Below, one piece after another: positions 56,369-64,000 of a stretch of 64,000 nucleotides of DNA. The position numbers and the translations under genes were made by a program. Within the stretch, counting starts at the first letter, position 1. Each line of letters starts with the position of its first letter. Source of the stretch: Akebia trifoliata (taxonomy: Eukaryota; Streptophyta; Magnoliopsida; Ranunculales; Lardizabalaceae). A model generated the notes under the pieces. That model was given only the letters and a program-made list of their open reading frames with translations, was not told where the DNA came from and did not search any database. The stretch spans positions 22,957,884 to 23,021,883 of the forward strand of contig CM030706.1 in assembly GCA_017979445.1 (NCBI GenBank), in the 5' to 3' direction.

Positions 56369-58043
56369 TGAAAACGCCCTCGATCCGCGAGGTGTGCAGA
56401 TCCACTTTTGACCTTTGAGGTTTGGGAGTCGCCACCTAGTTATTACGGTCTAGGAACCGATTAATGACTCAGAACGGATAAATTAACTAATCTACTAAAA
56501 TAGATATGGGTTCGGGGATCACGTTACGGGGTTGGAAGGTGTTAGGCACCAACTCTGCCCAGTCAATGCCGGTCTCTACTTATCCCAAATAAAATTACAT
56601 TGCTAACAAAAAGACCTAGATAAAAAAATAAAAGAATTTTACCTTCGAACGCAGCGGTTCTATTCCCTCAGATCTGATAAAACAATTCCTTGTACGGTAC
56701 TCCTTGCTTCGTTCTGATTTCGGATCTGATTTCTGATCTCCGAGGCAAGGTATCTCTTTCTTAGATCTGGGTTCTTTGGATTTGTTTAAGGATTTCTAGG
56801 TATTTTTTAAGCTAAAATCGAAGTATGGGTGTTAGGTAAGGAGTTGGGGCTTCAAAATTAAGGTTTATGGGAGGCTAGGAAACCTTTTTGACCTACTACT
56901 CTTAGGGTTTTTTCTTGGATACGAAAATAGGATGTGGAGGCTCCTATTTATAAAGTTTTTTAAAAGAATTAGGATTTCTTTTAGGATTTTAATTAGGGTT
57001 TTGACTTTAGTCTTATGAGATTGACTTAGTTTTTAGGGTTTTAATTTAAGGTTTTGACTTTAGTCTTATGAGATTGACTTGATTAGTTTAAATTAGGGTT
57101 TTGATTAAGGGTTTTGACTTTAGTCTTATGAGATTGACTTGATTTGTTTAGATTAGGATTTTAATTAGGGTTTTGACTTTAGTCTTATGAGATTGACTTT
57201 AATACTTTGATTTTAGTCTTTCTTGGTTGACTTTTAATATCTTGACTTTAGTCTTACTTGATTGACTTTAATTTTTGGAGAACCCCCTTTTATTATATCT
57301 TTAATTCTTTGGGCCCCCAGATGGAGGGGTCCTTGAATAAATATCCTGGCAACCATCAATAATTTTACCTGAAAGCCTGATTGATTGATTTTTTGGTTCA
57401 AAATTTTAAATTAATTTTATTAATGTTTCACTTTACATTATTTATTTATTAATTTTAAAATTTTTAATTATTAAAATTGTAAAACTACCATTTTACCCTT
57501 GGAGAGGATTTTTTGTGTTTCAAGTTGATTTTTGGTGTTCTAGGATGTTTTGGAATTGATTTTTCATAAGGAATTCAATGGGAATGTTGGTTTTTGTCAT
57601 ATATGAAATTTTTTGTATGAAATAGTCATGAATTTTATGAGGGGCATTTTCATAATTTTGTCGAATTCTGTAAAAATTGGCGAAGTGGTTTATTTGGTTT
57701 TGATTTATTATTTTATGTGTTTGAATGAGTTTTCCTAAGCGTAACGTAGGCTCTAGGGTTGTTTTGATGTTAGGGGTATTTTGGTAATTTGGTCATTTTT
57801 AGTGATTTTTATCGTAAAGCTTCTTTTTAGTCTGCAAGATAATGATTTCTATGTTTTTGGGGTCATATTTTCCTAGCGTAGCGTGGTTTCTAAGGTTTTA
57901 TCAGTTCGAGATATCTCATCCGGATTTCTGAAACATATCTGGTAACAAAATAAAGTATTGAAATAAACATCCATCATTGGGAACTATTGTGATCGGGTTG
58001 ACGAGTTGATTAATCAGGCGAATGCAAAAATGGGGTGTCTACA
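56369..58043 (-). repeat. 5' LTR of element B
   Basis: Plus strand from TGAAAACGCCCTCG to GGGTGTCTACA. Direct repeat of 45784-47452 with moderate divergence, including an extra ~55-bp TTGACTTTAG unit (near 57100) and a small deletion near 56790. Confidence 0.94.
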
Positions 58044-58048
58044 GGAGG
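58044..58048. repeat. Target site duplication of B, right copy (GGAGG)
   Basis: See 45779-45783. Confidence 0.93.
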
Positions 58049-58495
58049 CAGTGTTGGAGTCAAACAAGGAAACTAACAAACCGTTAATTAAAATAGTCTT
58101 GAATCCTTTTACGGATATGGCAGTGGATCCGATTGAGGAAATTCGTCCTGAAGGGGGAGAGATAATAGAATATAACTCGGGGGATTCTTCGTCTCTATAT
58201 CGAGTCAACCCCAGATCCGATCCTATTTCGACTGTCTCGGTTAGAGTTCGGACAACTCCAAATAAAATTAATGCTGCTTCTTTACCGCCTGTCTCTCAAC
58301 ATCAGATTCTCCATGAGGATGCAGCAGAAGATGCTGGTTCAGAAGAGGACGATGATGATTTCTCCTCTACTATTTAGAAAAACTTGGATTACTCTTCTGA
58401 TGTTGGTAGCAATAGATCCAAACGAGTGAGAATTTGCAGACGTCGTTCATGGTCTAATCTGGGTCTCCCAAAAGGACTAGATCGAGAAAAATCTG
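58049..58495 (+). pseudogene. LINE ORF1, part after element B
   Basis: Continues the charged C-terminal tail (AVLESNKETNKPLIKIV), acidic near the end (AGSEEDDDDF), with a TAG at 58375-58377 and a basic stretch after it (RSKRVRICRRR). No fixed domain. Ends just ahead of ORF2. Confidence 0.75.
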
Positions 58496-58511
58496 TAATC
58501 CTTGTTTTTTA

Positions 58512-59100
58512 ATGTCTGCTCTTATCTGGAACATTAGGGGAATTAATAATTCCTCCACTCTTCTTAGATTTAAGAATTTGTTGAAACAAATAAAACCCCT
58601 CTTCTTGGCTGTGCTGGAGCCAATGTCTCGATCAGATGCAAATTTTGTGAGGATGCAAGCCATCCTTAAATCTCGTGTTGCGATTTCTAATGATGAAGAT
58701 AATTACCATGGGTCTATATTGGGTGTTCTGGTTCAGAGATCCTTCATTGTTTCGAGTGGTGCATCAGTCGTCTCAATTTATTTTGGTAGAAACCGTAATG
58801 GAGTAGAAAGTTCTAGTGTTTTGCATTTAAAGGGCTGCTTGGATAATTGAAGAACGTCGGAACCTTTGGAATGAATTGAAAGGTATGCTTAAAGATGTAG
58901 ATAATCTAATTATTGTGGGAGATTTTAACACCGTTCTATTTCCTAATGAAAAGAAAGGTGGAAAGTTTCCTAATCGTGAGTCTATGGAGAATCTGGGGGA
59001 TTTGATGGGGGGTTTTGCACTTAGTTGATGCTGGGTTTTCGGGTAACAAATTTACTTGGTGTAATAATAGGCAACCCGACAGATCAAGAGGAGACAACAT
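58512..59100 (+). pseudogene. LINE ORF2, N-terminal endonuclease part
   Basis: APE-type endonuclease that nicks target DNA. Start MSALIWNIRGINN is the typical plant L1 opening. FLAVLEPMSRSD follows, where the active-site Glu is expected. A frameshift near 58840 precedes VDNLIIVGDFNTVLF (the GDFN catalytic motif, 58918-58929), then GFSGNKFTWCNNRQ in a third frame to about 59100. The RT domain that should follow is absent. Confidence 0.85.
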
Positions 59101-59600
59101 TCATCACTGAGCAAGGGCTCTACTACTACAAAGTTATGTCCTTCAGGTTGAAAAGCGTAGGGCTTACTTATCAAAAGTTGGTAAAAGAACTCTTTAGGGA
59201 TTTGTTAGGTAATATTGTAGAAATTTATATTAATGATCTACTGGTAAAGAGTAAGAAGAAGGAAGATCATGTCACTGATCTAAGAAAAAGTATTTTCTCA
59301 AGTGAGAAAAGTTGGGATGAATCTCAACTTAGAGAAGTGCGCTTTCACATGAACTTCGGGGAAGTTCTTGGGCTACCTAGTCACGAAAAGAGGTATAGAA
59401 GCCAACCCAGACTAGATCAGAGCACTATTGGAAATGTCCTCCCCAAAAACGTAAAAACAAGTCTAGAAGTTAGCAAGAAAAGTAGCAGTCTTTAATCGAT
59501 TCATTTCTAGATCTTTAGATAAATGTAGGCCATTGTACCAACTGTTGTGGAAGAATACCAAGTTCAAGTAAAAAAAGGAGTGTAAGCAAGCAAGCCTTCA
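59086..59600 (+). pseudogene. pol: D reverse transcriptase, C-terminal half
   Basis: Starts at DQEETTFIT (family DEEKTAFIT). The window frame is open to 59495 with GLYYYKVMSFRLKSVGLTYQ, then the active site reads YIND (59226-59237) instead of YVDD, so the first catalytic Asp is Asn. The region after VKSKKKEDHVTDL is degraded. Confidence 0.85.
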
Positions 59601-60360
59601 CAAAGCTGAAAAAATATCTGGGCAGACCGCCTATACTCTCCAAACCAAAAGTAGAAGAGGAACTAAGATTGTACCTAACTATTTTAGAATATGCACTCAA
59701 TTTAGTTTTGGTAAAGACTACAATAACAACAGAGCAGCCTATCTACTTCTTGAGCAAGACCTTCACCGATGTCAAGAAACACTATTCCAGACTTGAGAAA
59801 ATGGGGTTAGCTCTAGTTTACACAGTATTACGCCTAAGACCGTACTTCTAGACGCACCGAGTACAAGTCATCATCAAATACCTTTTGAAGTCTATCTTGG
59901 AAAAGATAGAGGGATCGGACATAATACAAAAATAGCCTGTACAACTTGTAGAATTTGGACTTGAGTATAAGTCCAGAATTTTGCTAATAGAATAAGCAAT
60001 GGCAAACTTCTTGGCAGACTTTCCAGTAGAGGAAAAAATACATTTGCTGGTAGAAGACAATCAGAATAGGTTTTAGGGTATCAAATAATAAAGTAAAATA
60101 TGAGGCAATGCTACTCGACTTCAATTCATTGGCAAAGTTGGGGGTAACTGAGGCAATAGTCTATAGTGACTCGAACCTAGCAGTTAACATGTCAACGGTA
60201 TGTTTGAAGCATGAGATCCCAAAATATAGCTCTACTATGAGAAAATCAGGTTTACCATACTACGAGCTGGAAAAGTCAGAGTAGAACACATATCACAGAC
60301 AGATAATAGGAATATAGATGCTCTAGCCTTCATAACCTTAATGTTGGTAGGATAAGACAA
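59600..60360 (+). pseudogene. D RNase H regions
   Basis: First RNase H: LSKPKVEEELRLYL, ALNLVLVKTTITTEQPIYFLSKTFTD and HYSRLEKMGLALVY, stopping at 59849. The second region has lost its start (no FDGS motif) but keeps NNKVKYEAMLLDFNSLAKLGV and VYSDSNLAVN (about 60090-60190), then IDALAFITL-like sequence. Many stops. Confidence 0.8.
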
Positions 60361-61664
60361 GAGAAAACTACCATTGGGCTACCAAGAAAGACCTGGGATA
60401 GACAAGCTAGAATTGGTCAGTGTAGTAGCTACAATAGGAAATCAAGGGTGGATGAGCCTAATCCTTACCTTCTTATAGCTAGGAAAGTTGCCCAACAATC
60501 CTAAAAGGCAAGATGAGTTAAGAGTAGGTAGAGAGATACACTATCCTAGATGGGATTCTATACACGAAGTCAGTAGGAGGGCCACTCCTACGTTGCCTAA
60601 CGTTATAGGAGGCAAAGAACGTGCTGAGTGAGATCCACGAAGGGGATTGTGGGAACCACTCAGGGGCAAGGCCTTTGGCCCACAAAGTACTCTCCCAAGG
60701 GTATTTCTGGTCCTATTTGCAAAAAGACGTAACACTACTTATTAAGCATTGCGACAATTACCAAAGACAAGGGAGGATAATCCAACTAGTAATACAGCTC
60801 AACTTTTCCATCAGTTTTTGGCTTTTTGTAAAATGGAGAATTGATCTAGTAGGCCCGTTGACTAGGGCACCAAGTAACCTAACTTTTCTGCTGGTAGTGA
60901 CATATTACTTCACCAAAAACTCCCTCTAGCTAGAATATGCCTATAGAAAGTTTGAAGTTCTTATAGGAGAATATAATTTGTCGATTTGGTTTACCATGCA
61001 CTATAGTCTCAGACAATGGGAAATAATTTACCAGAGAACAGATCAGATATTTTTGTAGAGGGCATGAGATAACGCAGTAATTTTTCAAACCACAATATCC
61101 ATAGGGCAACGGACAAGTTGAAGCTACCAACAAGGTCTTAATAGACACACTAAAGAAGAGGCTAGTAGAAGCAAAATGAAGAAGATGGATAACGGTCTTG
61201 CATAGCGTGCTATGGGCCTACAAGACAATTGTCAAAACCTCCATAGGTATGTCTTCGTTTGCTATGGCTTATGGAATGGAGGTAGTGATTCCAATAGAAA
61301 ATAATTTCCCCACAATAAGATCTAGAATGCAGACCAACCAGAGCAATCGACAAATAATCGCAAAACTAGATTTGTTGGAAGAGAAGCAAGAAGCAGTATT
61401 GATATGGCTAGAAAGCTAGCATAAGAAGCTGTAAAACTATTTCAACAAGAGTGTCTGCCTCAAGCAGTTTAAAGAAGGAGGCCTAGTACTGCGTAGAGTA
61501 TTCAAAAATATCGAATAGCAGAACAGTAGCAAGCTTGGTCCTAACTGGGAAAAGCCATACAGGTAGCAAGGGTAAGCCAGAAATAAGTCTATTACTTGAT
61601 TACAATTACTAGTTAAGAGCTGCCTAGACCGTGGAATACATGTAACTTGAAAAGGTACTTTCAA
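60361..61664 (+). pseudogene. int: D integrase
   Basis: Zinc finger EIHEGDCGNHSGARPLAHK ... HCDNYQRQ, with the last Cys changed to Tyr. Core: WRIDLVGPLTRAPSN, CTIVSDNGK (frame broken) and GNGQVEATNKVL, so the DDE residues are still visible. Then VLWAYKTIVKTSIGMSSFAMAYGMEVVIP and a degenerate tail to about 61520. Stops between the blocks. Confidence 0.85.
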
Positions 61665-61699
61665 TAAATAAATCTTTTCTAATCGCTAGTAGCCTACAC

Positions 61700-62470
61700 G
61701 TAGATTTAGCATCAAAGGTGGATCCCACTTAGATCTGGGCCTACGTGGGTCTTCTTTACCTTAATTGGCAGGATAAGAAGTTGGTTGGGGCCCTACTTTG
61801 ATGAGAATAATTAAGCACTGAAGATGGATCCCACATAGATTCAAGCTTACGTGAATTTTCCCTGCCTTAATTGACAGGGTAAGAAACTGGTCGGGGCCCA
61901 ACTCTGGTACGAATAACATAGCACTAATGTGGATCCCACCTAGGTTCGGGCCTACATGGATCTTCTTTGCCTTGATTGGTAGAGCAAGAAGTTGCTCAGA
62001 ATCCTATTATGTCACAAGTTCAAGAGCACTAAACATGGATCCCACCTGGATTCGGGTCTATGTGGGTCTTCTCTACCTTAATTAGCAAGGTAAAAAGCTA
62101 GTCATGACCAAACTTTGATATGAGTAAAATAACACTAATATGGATCCCACTTAAGTCTAGGCCTACGTGGGTCTTCTCTACCTTAATTGGCAGAACAAGA
62201 AGTTGGTCGGGGTCCTATTTTGTCACGAGTTCAAGTGTACTGAAGATGGATCCTGCCTATATCCGAGTCTACGTGGGTCTTCTTTGCCTTAATTGATAAA
62301 GTAAGAAGCTGATCGGGGTCCTACTCTACCACGAGTACAATAACATTAAATAAGGACCCCATTTTGGTCCAAGCTTACATGGATTTTTTTTTGTCTTAAT
62401 TGGTAGAGTGAGAAACTAGTCGGGATTCTACTCTGGCACAAGTAATTTAATACTAAATTAGGTTCATTCA
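61700..62470 (+). repeat. 105-106-bp tandem array in the 3' region of D
   Basis: GGATCCCAC or its variants start at 61720, 61826, 61931, 62037, 62142, 62248 and 62354, a steady 105-106-base period over seven units, with a degenerate eighth near 62460. Each unit has GCCTACGTGGGTCTTCT and TTGGTCGGGGTCCTA-type strings. Confidence 0.93.
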
Positions 62471-62479
62471 AGAGTCCGG

Positions 62480-62844
62480 TCCTCGTAGCTCTCCTCTATT
62501 TTAACTAGTAGAACAAAGAGTTGGACGACCATTCTCTGTCCTAAGTGACAAAACACAGAGATTTGTTTAGTAGAAGGAGATTTATTAAGCAGAATATCAG
62601 ATCCTCAAAGACATCTACCTATAGGTAGGAGGAAAGTTGCTGAAAAGACTCTAGTTTGCCTTAGAATAATAAAAATACTAAATAATAGTCATTCCAATAA
62701 TAAATAAATAAAGTTGAGTTAGAGGCTTCTTGAAGGATAGTAATTCAAAGGTACCTCCCCAATTTTTTTTATGAAAAGGCTCCACCAAAGTAAAATTTAT
62801 GTAAGGTAGAACCTAGGGGGAAGAGGTAGTAAATATAAGCAGTT
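62480..62844. other. Gap between two arrays of D
   Basis: No gene or repeat recognised. Confidence 0.6.
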
Positions 62845-63300
62845 TAGCAATTGAATGTGCAGTGCAAACAATGCGACTAGAGTTCACATTGAAGGTAGAT
62901 TGGCAATTGGTTTAAGTAATGCAAGCAGTGCAAAGGAACATATCTGTTGCAATTCAGTAATTGAATATGCAACGCAAACAGTGCTAATAGAATTCACATT
63001 GAAGGTAGATTAGTAGTTGGTTTTAAGTAATGCAAGCAGTGCAAAGGAACAGATCTGCTACAATTCAACAATTGAATGTGCAGTGCAAACAGTGCAAATA
63101 GAGTTCACATTGAAGGCAGATTAGCAATTGGTTTAAGTAATGCAAACAGTGTAAAGGAACTGATCTACTGAAGTCTTTAAGTAAAACATAATGTTAAAAT
63201 TTATGCTAAGGTAAAAAATAATTTAGTAGTCGGGTGTGCAGTGCAAATAGTGCGCAAAAGTAGAGTTCATATTGAAGGAAGATTAACAATTTATTTTAAA
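62845..63300 (+). repeat. ~110-bp tandem array in the 3' region of D
   Basis: TTGAATGTGCAGTGC-type starts at 62851, 62961 and 63072, and a fourth, displaced copy with GGTGTGCAGTGC near 63231. Units contain GTTCACATTGAAGG and CAAGCAGTGCAAAGGAAC. Confidence 0.9.
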
Positions 63301-63399
63301 AAATTATTCATTAACAACAAATGAGCATACAAGAGAAGTCCCAAAGGGGGGAAAATACAAAAAATAGTAGCAAAAAAAGAATATAGTTAAAATCAATGA

Positions 63400-64000
63400 G
63401 TAAATCTTCATTCGATGGTAGATGGATGGCTGGTAGAAGGTGAAGTCTTAACAACAAGATTTGGATGGTCAAGCACCTCGTCTTAATTAACATCATTAAT
63501 AGGGGTAGGAGACAGCTCAAAAGGTAGGACAAAAGGCAAGTTAGGGGGCAAATCACTAGCTTGAGAAAGTGAATCGGTTGCTCTAGCTTGGTCCAATTCT
63601 ATGGTACGCCCAGCCACCTTGAGCTTATTAGGGACTCGGTCCAAAATAGTAATGGGAATCCCCTCCTCATCTAATTAGAAGGGTGGGACTCGACTATAAT
63701 CGTCAAACTAGCTATGAATCTCCTTGATGGGAGGATCAGTAGGATCTTCATCCTTTTTATCTTTTTCACCTTCCTCCTCCTCATACTAACATCGAGCAGC
63801 CTCAAAGCCTTTATGATAAGCCTTAGAAAAGGCTTCTTCTACCAACCAAGAATATTGGGCCTATAGCTTTCCTAGTAATATCATGGTCTCAGCCTCATCT
63901 TCTTTTGCCTAAGTTGCCCTAGCCATCTCAATTCCAACCCTAAAGGAGCTTAGCTCAAGCTCTTACTATTGTACCTTCTCTCGAAGATCTGCTAGCTCAA
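63400..64000 (-). pseudogene. Antisense ORF of element D (partial)
   Basis: Minus strand, entering from the right edge. It reads as a charged, coiled-coil-like protein with several stops: ADLREKVQ, VGIEMARAT, AKEDEAETMILLGKL, AQYSWLVEEAFSKAYHKGFE, then an acidic stretch EEEEGEKDKKDEDPTDPP, and later ILDRVPNKLKVAGRTIELDQ. This resembles the C-terminal part of the antisense proteins (Transposase_28 type) that Retand-like Tat elements carry between integrase and 3' LTR. The assignment is by resemblance and needs a profile search. Confidence 0.5.

Larger units (their letters stand above)
45784..58043 (-). mobile_element. Element B: Tat/Ogre-like element of the same family as A, deletion derivative, minus strand
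   Basis: LTRs at 56369-58043 (5') and 45784-47452 (3'), perfect 5-bp TSD, PBS with exact tRNA-Arg complement, PPT. The inside, read from right to left, holds leader (with a ~970-bp tandem duplication), the shared leader motif, a scrap of the pre-RT region, a scrap of integrase, and a 3' UTR with tandem arrays. ORF1, gag, protease, most of RT and RNase H are gone. Such an element could move only with proteins from relatives. Confidence 0.95.
44504..59100 (+). mobile_element. Plant L1-type LINE, interrupted by B and lacking its 3' end
   Basis: ORF1 (44514-45783 and 58049-58495) and the beginning of ORF2 (58512-59100) flank element B. The 5' part is present and the RT part and tail are missing, the opposite of the usual 5' truncation, because the sequence changes to a gypsy RT within the endonuclease domain. 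Coordinates include the inserted element B. Confidence 0.82.
59083..64000 (+). mobile_element. Element D: Tat/Retand-like gypsy element, 5' part missing, runs off the window
   Basis: Begins abruptly in RT at the junction with the LINE. It shows RT, RNase H, integrase, long 3' region with two tandem arrays and an antisense ORF, a layout known for Retand-type Tat elements. No LTR of D lies in the window. Confidence 0.78.

Noticed and set aside
1..64000. A cellular gene or novel defence-type system
   Set aside because: Every domain-bearing frame found belongs to a retroelement, and the remaining gaps show no coding signal. The unusual features are repeat arrays and nested or chimeric elements.

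Overview
The window is nuclear DNA of a seed plant, most likely a repeat-rich or pericentromeric block. I found no convincing single-copy cellular gene. Almost everything that can be assigned is transposable element: several Ty3/gypsy LTR retrotransposons of the Tat/Ogre-like lineage, one Athila-like gypsy remnant, an unplaced solo LTR and a plant L1-type LINE. The plant assignment rests on primer binding sites complementary to the 3' end of plant tRNA-Arg(ACG), on pol frames with a second plant-type RNase H, and on a LINE ORF1 with a DUF4283-like domain and zinc knuckle. Every coding frame is damaged.

Left half (1-38,903) is nested. Element A (Tat/Ogre-like, + strand) enters from the left edge and ends with a 3' LTR at 35,119-37,180. 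It has an extra ORF1 before gag, then gag, protease, G-patch, RT, RNase H and integrase. A is itself inserted in an older minus-strand gypsy element C, of which gag end, protease and the first part of RT remain (37,181-38,903). Element E1 (+ strand, 17.75 kb, LTRs 2,032-4,187 and 17,694-19,783, TSD TGGGG) is inserted in A's leader. E1 lacks ORF1 but has a leader full of tandem repeats, including a 22-bp monomer organised into an exact 329-bp higher-order repeat. A 3.8-kb solo LTR S (minus strand, 28,543-32,312, TSD GTCTT) splits A's integrase and carries twelve CACGTG G-boxes within 850 bp.

Middle (38,904-44,503) holds a solo LTR (TGTAA...TTACA) and repeat sequence with two inverted, diverged copies of a ~0.6-kb segment around a ~1.9-kb spacer. 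No gene is seen.

Right half (44,504-64,000): a LINE (+) begins near 44,514. Its ORF1 is split by element B (minus strand, 45,784-58,043, same family as A, TSD GGAGG). B is a deletion derivative: it keeps LTRs, PBS, leader, scraps of RT and integrase and a 3' tandem array, and has lost ORF1, gag, protease and most of RT. LINE ORF2 resumes at 58,512, but within its endonuclease domain (about 59,085-59,101) the sequence changes to the RT of a further Tat/Retand-like element D. D runs to the window end with RT, RNase H, integrase, a 106-bp tandem array, a 110-bp array and the start of an antisense ORF.

Inferred order of events: C is older than A, and A is older than E1 and S; the LINE is older than B. 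The undamaged version of the E1 target site survives inside B, which confirms the E1 boundaries independently of the TSD. Recurrent damage is premature stops that fit G:C to A:T transitions, as expected for methylated, silenced repeats.
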